This document shows, piece by piece, positions 50,518-59,870 of a DNA stretch of 64,000 nt (its first letter is position 1; each line of letters starts with the position of its first letter). Position numbers and translations under genes: made by a program. This stretch comes from Halobacillus hunanensis (GTDB taxonomy: Bacteria; Bacillota; Bacilli; Bacillales; Halobacillaceae): contig NZ_FVZB01000006.1 of NCBI RefSeq assembly GCF_900166655.1, forward strand, positions 1,116,001 through 1,180,000. Reading direction: 5' to 3'. Under the pieces are notes generated by a model, which saw only the letters and a program-made list of their open reading frames with translations, did not search any database and was not told the origin of the DNA.

Positions 50518-51966
50518 TTACAACATATTTTCTTGAAGACGGAAACATACCACTTTGGATTCAGTCATCGATTCCATGGCGTAACGTACGCCTTCACGAC
50601 CGACCCCGGAGCCTTTAGTTCCACCAAATGGCATGGCGTCAATTCGATAATCACTACTATCGTTAATCATAATGCCACCTACATTCATATGCTTGATGGT
50701 GTAAAAAGCATGATGAATGTTTCTTGTGAAAATACCTGCCTGCAGCCCATAATCCACATCATTTGCCAATTCTACTGCATGGTTCAAGTCGGCGACAGGC
50801 TGAATAATGACGACAGGTCCAAAAATCTCCTCTTTTGCTATTTTAGCTGACTCAGGAACATTCGTTAGCACGGTTGGATAATAATACGCCCCTTCACGCT
50901 TTCCACCAACTTCCACTGTGGCCCCAGATGTTACTGCTTCATTCACCCATAACTCTACACGCTCCGCTTCTTTCTCTTCAATCATTGGCCCTATATCTGT
51001 CAGTTCATCCATTTTATCGCCAACCATTAACTCTGCTGTGCGAGTAACAAACGTGTCCAGAAATTGGGAGTAAATGTCCTTTTCCACGTAAATTCGCTGA
51101 ACCCCAATGCAATTTTGCCCCACTGCCGAAAAAGCACCCGATACAGAAGATTGCACAGCATCGTGAAGGTCAGCGTCACTTAGCACAATAACCGGAGAAT
51201 TGGACCCTAACTCCATGCTGACTTTTTTAGTTCCTGCCTTTTGCGTGATCCTGTTTCCTGCATTCGGACCACCCGTGAACGATATCATTTGCACTGACGG
51301 ATGTGTAACAAGTGTATCTCCAAGTTCCCGGCCTGATCCTGTAACAACTGATAAGAACCCTTCCGGAAGACCTGCTTCCACAAAAGCCTCTGCTAACTTT
51401 AGTGCACTTAGCGGGGTTACAGAAGCCGGCTTCACAACAATAGCATTTCCAGCGGCAATGGCCGGGCCGATTTTGTGAGCTACCAAATTTAAAGGGTCAT
51501 TGAAAGGAGTTATTGCTCCAACTACGCCTACAGGAAAGCGATAGTGATATCCTACGCGATTTTCACTTCCCTCATTTTGGTCAAAATTAATGGTTTCTCC
51601 ATTCATCCTTCTTGCTTCTTCTGCACTAATTTTAATGGTTTGTGTGGCTCGCTTTACCTCCCCCCGTGCTTCATTAATCGTTTTACTTCCTTCAGAAGCA
51701 ATAATACGTGCAAATTCTTCAGCATTCTCTTTCATAAAAGAGACGACTCGATCCAAAATGGTAATTCGTTCATGCGTCGGCCAAACTTGCGTATTTCGAT
51801 AAGTCCGCTCCGCTTTATCAATAGCGAGAGACATATCCTGTTTTGAAGCAAGGGGGACACGTGCGATTACTTGGCTGCTTTGAGGGTTGCGCACTTCAAA
51901 TGTCTTTTCACCACTTACCCACTTCCCACCGATTAACATTTTCATCTCCTTTACCTTTGTGTGCAT
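50518..51966 (-). CDS. Aldehyde dehydrogenase, probable DoeC-like aspartate-semialdehyde dehydrogenase
   Basis: 482-residue NAD(P)-dependent aldehyde dehydrogenase. Motifs: PFNDPLN, VVKPASVTPLSALKL, the SFTGGPNAGNRI cofactor loop, MELGSNSPVIV (glutamate) and the nucleophilic cysteine in GQNCIGVQR. It starts at ATG 51966 with AGGAGG; ATG 51939 has its own AAAGGAG and is an alternative. It is the last gene of the ectoine cluster. In other bacteria DoeC oxidises aspartate semialdehyde, the product of diaminobutyrate transamination, to aspartate. That role is inferred from context. Confidence 0.8.
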   Translation of the reverse strand: MHTKVKEMKMLIGGKWVSGEKTFEVRNPQSSQVIARVPLASKQDMSLAIDKAERTYRNTQVWPTHERITILDRVVSFMKENAEEFARIIASEGSKTINEARGEVKRATQTIKISAEEARRMNGETINFDQNEGSENRVGYHYRFPVGVVGAITPFNDPLNLVAHKIGPAIAAGNAIVVKPASVTPLSALKLAEAFVEAGLPEGFLSVVTGSGRELGDTLVTHPSVQMISFTGGPNAGNRITQKAGTKKVSMELGSNSPVIVLSDADLHDAVQSSVSGAFSAVGQNCIGVQRIYVEKDIYSQFLDTFVTRTAELMVGDKMDELTDIGPMIEEKEAERVELWVNEAVTSGATVEVGGKREGAYYYPTVLTNVPESAKIAKEEIFGPVVIIQPVADLNHAVELANDVDYGLQAGIFTRNIHHAFYTIKHMNVGGIMINDSSDYRIDAMPFGGTKGSGVGREGVRYAMESMTESKVVCFRLQENML

Positions 51967-51980
51967 TACTATCCCCTCCT

Positions 51981-53030
51981 TTATATTTTCGCCGGTTGTC
52001 TCTCCTTTTGATAATGAATTAAATCAATCAGCAGTGAAAATCCGGTTTCTTTTAATCCTGCGCCAGCTCCTGTCAACAAAATAGGTCCCGCTAAATCGCA
52101 TTCATAGACGATTGCGTTTGTAGCTCCTGTCACTCCGGATAACGGATCATCCGCATCGATGCGTTCAGGCTTAACACTGGCTTTGACCGTTCCTTCTTCA
52201 TTTCTCACCCGAGCAAGCAATCGTAATTTTTTCCCTTCCCGAAGTGCCTCCTGTACTTGATCAACGGTTACTCCAGAAATCCCTTCACATTCAACTTCCG
52301 TATGGGAGAGAGACTCACCCATTAAATAATTCGCTAAAATGGCCGCTTTATAACGAGCGTCGTAACCTTCCACATCGCTAGTAGGATCTGCTTCAGCATA
52401 GCCAAGCTGCTGCGCTTTTTCTAAGGACTCCTCGTAAGAAAAGCCCTTTTCCATTTCTGTTAGAATAAAGTTAGTCGTTCCATTGAGAATCCCTTTGATT
52501 TCAGTTATCTTATTGCCTGCCAGTGTTTCAACAGGCATTCTAAGCGCTGGCGTACCGCTCATTACTGTTCCTTCAAATCCAAAAAATACACCCTGCTCCT
52601 CAGCAAGCTTCGCTAACTCTTTATAAGCTAAAGCTACTGGACCTTTATTGGTCGTCACGACACTTTTCCTGTTTTCAAAAGCCGTACGACAGTGAGAAAT
52701 CGCCGGTTCTCCCGTTTTAACATCTGTAAAGGTAACTTCTACAATTACGTCAGCGTTTGAATGGATAATAGTATCCATACTGCTCCAGCCTTTTTTTGCT
52801 TGAGGCCCTCCAGAAATACCCTCTACTGTTCCTTCAGTTCGAACAGTTTGCAGAAGCTGCCCCACATCGAGTCCTTCCGGGTCATAGATTGACCCTTTCA
52901 TCATATCGGCAACCGCTACGACCCTCGTATCGAGGCCATATGCACTACTCAAATTCTCTTTTCGCTCAATTAAAATTTCTGCAAGAGCTTGCCCTACGCC
53001 GCCAAAGCCAATAAATGCTATATTCACCAT
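51981..53030 (-). CDS. Homoserine dehydrogenase-like protein in the ectoine cluster
   Basis: 349 residues from ATG 53030, which overlaps the previous stop as TAATG and follows GGAGGGG. N-terminal Rossmann motif FIGFGGVGQAL. Homoserine-dehydrogenase catalytic region: TTNKGPVAL, GTVMSGTPAL, GILNGTTNFILTEM and AEADPTSDVEGYDARYK. It lacks the C-terminal ACT domain of many biosynthetic enzymes. It would reduce aspartate semialdehyde to homoserine (or the reverse). That is a surprising step in ectoine catabolism, which normally oxidises the semialdehyde. Confidence 0.85.
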   Translation of the reverse strand: MVNIAFIGFGGVGQALAEILIERKENLSSAYGLDTRVVAVADMMKGSIYDPEGLDVGQLLQTVRTEGTVEGISGGPQAKKGWSSMDTIIHSNADVIVEVTFTDVKTGEPAISHCRTAFENRKSVVTTNKGPVALAYKELAKLAEEQGVFFGFEGTVMSGTPALRMPVETLAGNKITEIKGILNGTTNFILTEMEKGFSYEESLEKAQQLGYAEADPTSDVEGYDARYKAAILANYLMGESLSHTEVECEGISGVTVDQVQEALREGKKLRLLARVRNEEGTVKASVKPERIDADDPLSGVTGATNAIVYECDLAGPILLTGAGAGLKETGFSLLIDLIHYQKERQPAKI

Positions 53031-54223
53031 TACAATTCCCCTCCTTCGCGTTGTAGAAGCTGATACACACATTTCACAAAGATTTCTACACCATCTGATA
53101 GTGCTTCTTCGTTAATATCAAAACCCGGATGATGCAAGCCCCGCTCCTCTTCAATCCCGCATCCGAGGAAAAACATCGCCCCAGGCTTACGTGCTGTCAT
53201 ATGACTGAAATCTTCACTCCCCATTCCAAATGGTTCGTTTATGACTTTCATACCAGCCGCCGCATCGCGAATGACTTTATTTACCGTTGGATCGTTAACT
53301 AAAGCCGGTTCACCGCGATGAACTGTCAAGTCAAAATCCCCGCCTAATGCAGTGACTACTCTCGCAGCTCCCTCAATCTCTTTTATAAGCAACTCACGTA
53401 CCTCTTTTTTATAAGAGCGGATCGTTCCCTGAATTTCAACCAATCCAGGAATCACGTTATTAGCTTCTCCTGCATGGATCTGGCCAACACTAATGGTTCC
53501 GACGTCTAAGGGATTTACTTTACGCCCATTAATACTGTATAGAGCCTGCAGCAAGTAAGTCGACATCCATACAGGATCTTTCGTATGATGAGGATACCCT
53601 CCGTGCCCGCCAGTGCCCTTAACGATCAAATAAAAATCATCATTATTGGCCATACTAGGACCATCATGGATTTGGATTTCACCCTTTTCCCGCCATGGAC
53701 ACATATGAAGGGCGAGAATGGCCTCTACATCATCCAGAATACCGCATTGGAGCATTTTCACAGCTCCTGTCTCCCCTAACACATCGCTATCTTCTTCAGC
53801 TGGCTGAAAGATCAGCTTCACAGTTCCTTTGAAAAGCCCTTTTTTTGCGTCTTCCGCTAGTAACTTCGCTGTACCCAAAAGGATTGAAATATGGGCGTCA
53901 TGGCCACAAGCGTGCATGACACCCGGATGTTTAGAACTATACGAGAGACCCGTTTGCTCATAGATCGGCAGAGCATCCATGTCTGCCCGAAGTGCTATCA
54001 CAGGTCCATCCCCAGTTGTAAGGGTTGCTACTATTCCGTAACCTCCAATGTTCTTCTCAATAGAATAAGCTTTAAACGAATCCAAAATTTGTGCAATTTT
54101 TTCACTCGTAGCTTTCTCTCGGAAGCTAAGCTCTGGAAACTGGTGAAAATGTCGCCTCCATTTAACCATCTCTGGGAGAATATCTAATGACCTTTCAACT
54201 AAGTCCGCCAATTTCGTTGTCAC
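53030..54223 (-). CDS. M20-family amidohydrolase, possible N-acetyl-diaminobutyrate deacylase
   Basis: 397 residues from a GTG at 54223 with AAGGGGGTGG upstream. M20D (IAA-amino acid hydrolase / aminoacylase) motifs: ALRADMDALP, MHACGHDAH, FQPAEED, the GTGGHGGYPH lid region and GSEDFSHM. It removes an acyl group from an amino acid. In this cluster it would deacetylate N-acetyl-diaminobutyrate, the product of ectoine hydrolysis. The classical enzyme DoeB belongs to the unrelated AstE/aspartoacylase fold, so this would be a non-orthologous replacement. Confidence 0.83.
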   Translation of the reverse strand: MTTKLADLVERSLDILPEMVKWRRHFHQFPELSFREKATSEKIAQILDSFKAYSIEKNIGGYGIVATLTTGDGPVIALRADMDALPIYEQTGLSYSSKHPGVMHACGHDAHISILLGTAKLLAEDAKKGLFKGTVKLIFQPAEEDSDVLGETGAVKMLQCGILDDVEAILALHMCPWREKGEIQIHDGPSMANNDDFYLIVKGTGGHGGYPHHTKDPVWMSTYLLQALYSINGRKVNPLDVGTISVGQIHAGEANNVIPGLVEIQGTIRSYKKEVRELLIKEIEGAARVVTALGGDFDLTVHRGEPALVNDPTVNKVIRDAAAGMKVINEPFGMGSEDFSHMTARKPGAMFFLGCGIEEERGLHHPGFDINEEALSDGVEIFVKCVYQLLQREGGEL

Positions 54224-54235
54224 AGGGCCACCCCC

Positions 54236-55435
54236 TTAGTTTTTGATCATGATATTTGATGGCAGAGCTTTAAATGCCTGTTCTAAATCCTGTTTCAAGT
54301 CATCAATATCTTCAATACCTGCTGAATAGCGGATCAGCCCTTCTGGAATGCCCATAGCTGCCCGCTCTTCAGGTGTGCATTCAACATGGCTCGTTGTTCT
54401 GGATGGCCCCACAACCGTTTCTACTGAACCGAGGTTTGCTGCCCGATTTGCGAACTTTAGTTTTGGCAGTAAATGACGAACTGTTTCTACACCGCCTTTG
54501 ACAGAGAAACTGAGCATGCCGCCAAAACCATTCATTTGTTCTTTGGCAATATCATGATTGGGGTGAGTTTCCAACCCAGGATAAAACACATCTTCTACCA
54601 ACTCTATACTTTTGAGGAATTCTGCGATTTCCTGAGCATTTTTATTTTGCTGATCAATTCGGAGCTTCAACGTCTTCATTCCACGCAGCAGCAAGTAAGC
54701 GGCCATCGGATCGAGTGTTGCCCCGTTGATTTCACGGTAGTGATAGACCGCTTCAACGAGTTCTTTGCTTCCACAGACAGATCCACCCAGAGCATCAGCA
54801 TGACCTCCCAAGAACTTTGTAGCACTATGAATGACCAAATCTGCCCCTAACTCCAATGGGTTTTGGTTAACTGGCGTAGCAAAAGTATTGTCTACAACTA
54901 CGATGGCTCCAGCCGCTTTCCCCGCGCTCGCCATTCGTTTAATATCCGTAATCTTGACGGTTGGATTTGTCGGACTTTCTAAATAGAGGACTTTACAGCC
55001 TCTTTCAATTTCTTGCTCAATAGCATCATGGTCGCCGGTGTCACAAAGCACAACCTCTACTTGCTGTTTTGGTAAAAATTCCGTAAAAATTTTGTTTGTG
55101 CCGCCGTACGTGTCTTTTATCGAAACGATCCTGTCTCCTGGAAATAACAATGTTCCTAGAGTATTACTAATCGCGGCCATTCCCGTTGAAAAGCTTGTTG
55201 CTGCCTCTGCCCCTTCCAAAATTCTGATCTTCTCCTCAAATGCTTGAACGGTTGGATTTGTATTACGACCATAAATATGTCCTTTCTTCTTACCCACAGC
55301 TACTTCATACCATTCATCCATGTCGTCGTATCCAAATGATACGCTATGGACCACAGGTACTTGTGTTGCACCAAATGCTAGTTGATCCTTCTCACCAGCC
55401 CAAATTGATTTCGTACCAAGTTTAGCCTTTTCCAT
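54236..55435 (-). CDS. Cystathionine gamma-synthase-family PLP enzyme in the ectoine cluster
   Basis: 399 residues from ATG 55435, nine bases after AAGGAGG inside the end of the previous gene. The Cys/Met metabolism PLP fold is clear: YGRNTNPTVQAFEEKIRILE, the VVVDNTFATPVNQNPLELGAD block and the PLP lysine in HSATKFLGGH. Such enzymes perform gamma-replacement or gamma-elimination on homoserine esters, cystathionine or methionine. No other sulfur amino acid gene is near. Position suggests a step on diaminobutyrate or on homoserine made by the neighbouring dehydrogenase. Confidence 0.85.
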   Translation of the reverse strand: MEKAKLGTKSIWAGEKDQLAFGATQVPVVHSVSFGYDDMDEWYEVAVGKKKGHIYGRNTNPTVQAFEEKIRILEGAEAATSFSTGMAAISNTLGTLLFPGDRIVSIKDTYGGTNKIFTEFLPKQQVEVVLCDTGDHDAIEQEIERGCKVLYLESPTNPTVKITDIKRMASAGKAAGAIVVVDNTFATPVNQNPLELGADLVIHSATKFLGGHADALGGSVCGSKELVEAVYHYREINGATLDPMAAYLLLRGMKTLKLRIDQQNKNAQEIAEFLKSIELVEDVFYPGLETHPNHDIAKEQMNGFGGMLSFSVKGGVETVRHLLPKLKFANRAANLGSVETVVGPSRTTSHVECTPEERAAMGIPEGLIRYSAGIEDIDDLKQDLEQAFKALPSNIMIKN

Positions 55436-56396
55436 TACAATCATCCTCCTTAGCATTCAATAACTTCCAGGTGTAGCGGGCAATTTGCGTATCTTGCACT
55501 CCTGTGCCTGTTAAGTCACAAACAGAAAGTTGTTGATCATTTGTTCGACCTGGCTTTTGCCCGCTGGTTATTTCTCCTAATTCATGGACTTGGTCCAGTA
55601 TTTGCTTATTTGAAACGGTTCTAAGTTCCCCCAGCATCATCGATTGCTCTTTGACGTCACACACGAATAAGTCCGCCTTTTTGATGATGTCGTTATCCAG
55701 TTCCTGCTTATGCTGAGCGTCTGACCCCATGGCCGTGATGTGCTGACCTGCGTGGAACCACTCCGCTTTAAGAACGGGCTCTGTGGCCGGGGTAGTTGTA
55801 ATGATCACATCGCTGTTGCTGACAGCTTCGGATGGTGTCTCCTTAACGTCTACTTGCACATTAAATGTTTTTTCAACGAAAGATTTATATTGTTGAGCTC
55901 GTTCTGAATTACGCCCATAGACAAATACTTGAGTAATTGGTCTGACTTTAGTTAGAGCTTCTAACTGGTATTTGGCTTGTGAACCGGTCCCTATGATGGC
56001 GACGGTACTGCTGTCTTCACGGGTTAAATGCTTTGCAGCAACGGCTCCTGCTGCAGCTGTACGGATGTCTGTTAGCAAACCATTATCTGCTAAAACTGCC
56101 TTAGGTTCCCCTGTCGTTGTGTCAATTAAAATCATCATCCCATTAGCGCTGGGTAAGCCAAGTTTCGGATTGTCAAAGAATCCCGATGAAAGTTTAACAG
56201 CAAAACTATCGTACCCTTCGACATAAGCAGATTTAATGTCGACTTCTCCATTGCTAGCCGGTATATCTATACGCATAATAGGGGGCATCGTAACTTTTTT
56301 CGTTTGCAATGCTGTGAATGCGTTTTCAATTTCGCTGATAACGGCAGCGTTAAGTTGTATCACTTGTTGAATATCTTTTTTTGAATAAAGGCGCAA
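55422..56396 (-). CDS. eutC: EutC-like ornithine cyclodeaminase/mu-crystallin family protein
   Basis: 324 residues from a TTG at 56396, eight bases after AGGAGG; a GTG at 56405 abuts the ribosome site and is less likely. The ornithine cyclodeaminase/mu-crystallin fold shows MPPIMRIDIP, the KLSSGFFDNPKLGLPS block, GLLTDIRTAAAGAVAAKHL and the NAD motif IIGTGSQAKYQL. In ectoine clusters the family member EutC is associated with hydroxyectoine or ectoine use. It overlaps the next gene by 14 bases. Confidence 0.8.
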   Translation of the reverse strand: MRLYSKKDIQQVIQLNAAVISEIENAFTALQTKKVTMPPIMRIDIPASNGEVDIKSAYVEGYDSFAVKLSSGFFDNPKLGLPSANGMMILIDTTTGEPKAVLADNGLLTDIRTAAAGAVAAKHLTREDSSTVAIIGTGSQAKYQLEALTKVRPITQVFVYGRNSERAQQYKSFVEKTFNVQVDVKETPSEAVSNSDVIITTTPATEPVLKAEWFHAGQHITAMGSDAQHKQELDNDIIKKADLFVCDVKEQSMMLGELRTVSNKQILDQVHELGEITSGQKPGRTNDQQLSVCDLTGTGVQDTQIARYTWKLLNAKEDDCNGKG

Positions 56397-56408
56397 AACG
56401 TACACCTC

Positions 56409-57620
56409 CTAGCTGATTTGACCATTTGAATTAATGTTGTAAGGATCACGTCGTACAACTAGTTCCTGCGGATATGTGGTAAACCGTTCAGTCCCTGCCT
56501 CCGTAACTCGGAACGTCTCGCTGATCTCGATTCCATCGTGATCGAACCAGAGCCCTGGGATAAGATGGAACGTCATATTTGGCTGCAAAACTGTCGTATC
56601 ACCTCTGCGAATACTTGCTGTATGCTCACCCCAATCTGGAGGATAATTCAAGCCTACGGAGTATCCGAGTCTTGATTCTTTCTCAAACCCATGCTTTTGA
56701 ATACTCTTACGCCAGATTCCTTCCAAATCACTGCAGGTCATACCAGGTTTAGCTGTTTGCAACACATTTTGTATTCCTTCCGTCACAACAGCTGCCAAAT
56801 GGTTTAACTTTTCACTCGGCTCTCCAACCGAAACCGTACGAGCTAGCGGGACATGATACCGTTTATAACACCCTGCCAGTTCAACGATTACGGCACTATT
56901 TTCCAAAAAAGGTCTGTCTGTCCAAGTCAGATGAGGAATCGACGTATGGTCACCAGTAGGAAGCAATGGCACAATGGCTGGATATTCACCACCAAATTCA
57001 GGAGTACCGCGTACCATGTGATAATAGATCTCAGCAGCCGTATCACACTCTCTTCCGCCTGCACGAATGCTTTCTACACCTTTAGTCATGGCTAGATCAG
57101 CGATTGTGGCAGCACGCTTCATGTATTCAATTTCCTGATCCGATTTAATCATCCGAACTCGATTGACCAGAACTGATGCATCATGGAATTTCGCATTAGG
57201 CATTCCCCGCTTTAATCGATCAAGTGACATTGCTGTGAAATAATAATGATCCATTTCAACCCCTATATGACGATTTCCCTGCCCAATTTGAGTTAAGATT
57301 TCTGAGATAAAATCCATTGGATGATAAACACTGGAATGCACATAATAATCTGGGTATGAGATGATATTTTCATCGTAGATCCATGTCTTGACCCGAGCCC
57401 CGTTTGCATCTTGGAAACGCCCAATCCATATAGGCTGCGGTTCATCAATGATGATGACAAGCATTTGATGAACGTAAAACGACCATGCATCGTAACCAGA
57501 TAAATAATTCATATTAGCTGGATCAGTAATCAGCAGGACCTCAATCCCTTTCTCATCCATGCGATCCTTTGTTTCCTTAAGACGGTTTTGATATTCCAAA
57601 ATATCAAATGGAAGCAACAT
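56409..57620 (-). CDS. doeA: Ectoine hydrolase (M24 family)
   Basis: 403 residues from ATG 57620 with GGGAGGG upstream. It has the pita-bread M24 fold but follows the ectoine hydrolase (DoeA/EutD) pattern closely. Examples are NYLSGYDAWSFYVHQ, GRFQDANGARVKTW, ISYPDYYVHSSVYHPM, VEMDHYYFTA, GGEYPAIVPLLPTG and GYSVGLNYPPDWGEHT. The enzyme opens the ectoine ring to N-acetyl-diaminobutyrate. It is the first gene of a six-gene minus-strand operon with short gaps or overlaps. No EnuR- or AsnC-type regulator of ectoine genes is in the window. Confidence 0.9.
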   Translation of the reverse strand: MLLPFDILEYQNRLKETKDRMDEKGIEVLLITDPANMNYLSGYDAWSFYVHQMLVIIIDEPQPIWIGRFQDANGARVKTWIYDENIISYPDYYVHSSVYHPMDFISEILTQIGQGNRHIGVEMDHYYFTAMSLDRLKRGMPNAKFHDASVLVNRVRMIKSDQEIEYMKRAATIADLAMTKGVESIRAGGRECDTAAEIYYHMVRGTPEFGGEYPAIVPLLPTGDHTSIPHLTWTDRPFLENSAVIVELAGCYKRYHVPLARTVSVGEPSEKLNHLAAVVTEGIQNVLQTAKPGMTCSDLEGIWRKSIQKHGFEKESRLGYSVGLNYPPDWGEHTASIRRGDTTVLQPNMTFHLIPGLWFDHDGIEISETFRVTEAGTERFTTYPQELVVRRDPYNINSNGQIS

Positions 57621-57727
57621 GTTTTTCCCTCCCACCATTATCTGAATATTTGAATGACTATTACATTTATTGTATTCAATAGGCTTTTTTTATGTAATGT
57701 AAAAAATGTATGAAAATTCAAGATTCC

Positions 57728-57741
57728 AAATTGTACAATTT
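57728..57741. promoter_or_regulatory. 14-bp palindrome upstream of doeA
   Basis: AAATTGTACAATTT is a perfect palindrome about 108 bases upstream of doeA, in the region shared with the divergent Dph6-like gene. It is a possible operator; the regulator is unknown. Confidence 0.35.
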
Positions 57742-57885
57742 AGGAAAGATGCAAGAAGACATTTGTCCAGCATTTTGAAAAGCTGTATGATTTGAGGTAG
57801 AGATTAATATAGGAACTTCGGAATGGAATGGTGCAATTAAACTGGTGTAACATGGCACTATCTTATTAAGAAGGAGGTGTCTTGG

Positions 57886-58554
57886 ATGGAGAATGTCATT
57901 GTTTCCTGGAGTGGGGGAAAAGACAGTACGCTTGCACTCTATAATCTTATGGAAAATAGTGATTATTGCATTAAAGGATTGTTATCGACCACCTCTCAAG
58001 CGAGCGGCAGACTGCCCATACATGAGGTGCGAAGAGAGTTCATTCAGGCCCAAGCTGAGTCAATGGGCCTTCCTTTGTATGACGTTCCATTACCTGAAAT
58101 GGCGGACAACAATACTTATGAACAGACACTTCAGCAAAAGTTTGATCAGTTTAAGTCAGAGGGCGTCTTTACAATTGTTTACGCGGATTTATTTCTCGAA
58201 GATATAAAAGAATACCGGGACCGCCTACTCGCTAAGTCAGGAATGTCAGGGCTTTATCCCTTGTGGGGAAGAGCTTCCAATACCATTGCAAAGGAGTTTA
58301 TCTCAGCGGGTTTTAAAGCTATCGTTTCGACCGTTGATACAGAAAAGCTCCCCGCTGACCAGGCAGGATGTAAAGTTGATAACAACTTCCTCTGTTCACT
58401 GCCGACAGATGTAGATCCTTGTGGTGAAAATGGGGAATTCCATACATTTGTAGTAGACGGGCCGATCTTTCATTATCCTGTCTCTGTACAGCCTGGTATT
58501 CAATTTACGACAAACAATGGAAAGTTTGTCCACGTTGAATTAATAGAAGTATAG
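57886..58554 (+). CDS. Dph6-like ATP-pyrophosphatase (diphthine-ammonia ligase family)
   Basis: 222 residues from ATG 57886, eight bases after AAGGAGG. The N-terminal PP-loop VSWSGGKDSTLAL binds ATP. Family blocks include VYADLFLEDIKEYRD, YPLWGR and the C-terminal GENGEFHTFVVDG. In eukaryotes and archaea Dph6 amidates diphthine on elongation factor 2. Bacteria lack diphthamide, so the bacterial homologue must act on another carboxylate. It is divergent from the ectoine operon, with its own terminator. Confidence 0.85.
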   Translation: MENVIVSWSGGKDSTLALYNLMENSDYCIKGLLSTTSQASGRLPIHEVRREFIQAQAESMGLPLYDVPLPEMADNNTYEQTLQQKFDQFKSEGVFTIVYADLFLEDIKEYRDRLLAKSGMSGLYPLWGRASNTIAKEFISAGFKAIVSTVDTEKLPADQAGCKVDNNFLCSLPTDVDPCGENGEFHTFVVDGPIFHYPVSVQPGIQFTTNNGKFVHVELIEV

Positions 58555-58636
58555 TTGAAAGCTTGACATCCTAACCATACCTGAATTATTCTCATCCCCA
58601 TGGCTTTTGAGGGAAACACTATTTCGGTACCTTTAT

Positions 58637-58660
58637 AAATGGGCGCTATCGCGTCCATTT
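58637..58660 (+). terminator. Terminator after the Dph6-like gene
   Basis: AAATGGGCGC (58637-58646) and GCGTCCATTT (58651-58660) form a short stem with one mismatch; TT-rich sequence follows. Confidence 0.6.
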
Positions 58661-58816
58661 TCCATTTTAGGTAATAGATCAAAGCTATTATGGCTACAAC
58701 AATATGGAGTAGTCTGTGCAATTTCCCTAAGTTTGAATAATTTGTGTCAAAATTGAATAGAAATCGTGATTTTTATATGACAATTTTTTTAACTAGGTCT
58801 CTATTGAAGCTTTATT

Positions 58817-58825
58817 TGCTATACT
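58817..58825 (+). promoter_or_regulatory. Extended -10 promoter of the qox operon
   Basis: TGCTATACT, an extended -10, lies about 70 bases before qoxA. No good -35 was found. The rest of 58661-58895 holds no gene that I can support. Confidence 0.45.
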
Positions 58826-58895
58826 AACCCCAGTAATTCATTAATTGGAACAACCATCCCTTTTAATATATTTGTGAGAAGGAGTGTATTGCCAA

Positions 58896-59846
58896 GTGGA
58901 ACGCAACAAACGGCATATTAAAAAATGGCTGGCTATGCTGCCACTCAGCCTGGTGCTATTATTAAGCGGCTGCAGTCAACTGACTGTCCTTGATCCAAAG
59001 GGTCCTGTCGCAGAAAGTCAAAAAGACCTGATTATGTATTCAATCTGGTTTATGCTCGTGATTGTAGTGGTTGTCTTTGCCCTATTTACTTATATGGTCA
59101 TTAAATACCGCGACCGTCCTGGGCGGGGTGATAAAGACTACAACCCGCACCTTCACGGAAACACAATGATTGAGGTCATCTGGACGGTGATTCCGATTCT
59201 CATCGTAACAGCTTTATCAGTACCGACCGTACAAACATTATTTGATCTCGAAAAACCGCCCGAATCAACAGCTTCAGCAACAGCTGCCAAAGAACCACTC
59301 GTTATCCATGCAACATCGGCCGACTGGAAATGGTTCTTTAGTTATCCGGAACAAAACATAGAAACAGTCAATTATCTTCATATTCCTACTGATCGCCCAA
59401 TCGAATTCAAAATAGCTTCTGCAGACTCAATGTCCTCGCTCTGGATTCCAGCTTTAGGTGGGCAAAAATACGGTATGGCAGGGATGCAGAATACGCTTTA
59501 CCTACAAGCAGATGAACAAGGAGTGTATGATGGGCGAAACGCAAACTTCACGGGGGAAGGCTTTGCAGCTCAGACATTTGAAGTTTACGCAGAAAGCAGT
59601 GAGGAATTTTCCAACTGGGTAGAACAAGCACAAAATTCCCCTGAGCTTACGCAGGATCAATATAATAAGCTCCTTAAACCTGGATTAACAGACCGGAAGA
59701 CCTTTTCTTCCACCCACTTACAATGGGTTAATCATGGTACGATGGCCGGAATGGACTACGCTATCGAACTTCATGGAGAAGCTTATGAGAAAGAATTACA
59801 TTTAAAAAGCGGGGATATTGAAATTGATGCTACAGATGAAGAGTGA
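58896..59846 (+). CDS. qoxA: Cytochrome aa3 quinol oxidase subunit II
   Basis: 316 residues from a GTG at 58896, 11 bases after AAGGAG. A lipoprotein signal with C26 in LLLSGCSQ is followed by two membrane segments (about residues 45-65 and 90-110) and an outer cupredoxin domain. The CuA-binding cysteines of cytochrome c oxidases are absent, which identifies a quinol oxidase. First gene of qoxABCD. Confidence 0.92.
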   Translation: MERNKRHIKKWLAMLPLSLVLLLSGCSQLTVLDPKGPVAESQKDLIMYSIWFMLVIVVVVFALFTYMVIKYRDRPGRGDKDYNPHLHGNTMIEVIWTVIPILIVTALSVPTVQTLFDLEKPPESTASATAAKEPLVIHATSADWKWFFSYPEQNIETVNYLHIPTDRPIEFKIASADSMSSLWIPALGGQKYGMAGMQNTLYLQADEQGVYDGRNANFTGEGFAAQTFEVYAESSEEFSNWVEQAQNSPELTQDQYNKLLKPGLTDRKTFSSTHLQWVNHGTMAGMDYAIELHGEAYEKELHLKSGDIEIDATDEE

Positions 59847-59870
59847 TAGAAAGAAAGCAGGTGAGGAATT

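Noticed and set aside
58500-58721. 73-codon minus-strand frame with a hydrophobic start
   Set aside because: It overlaps the end of the Dph6-like gene and a terminator hairpin and has no ribosome site.
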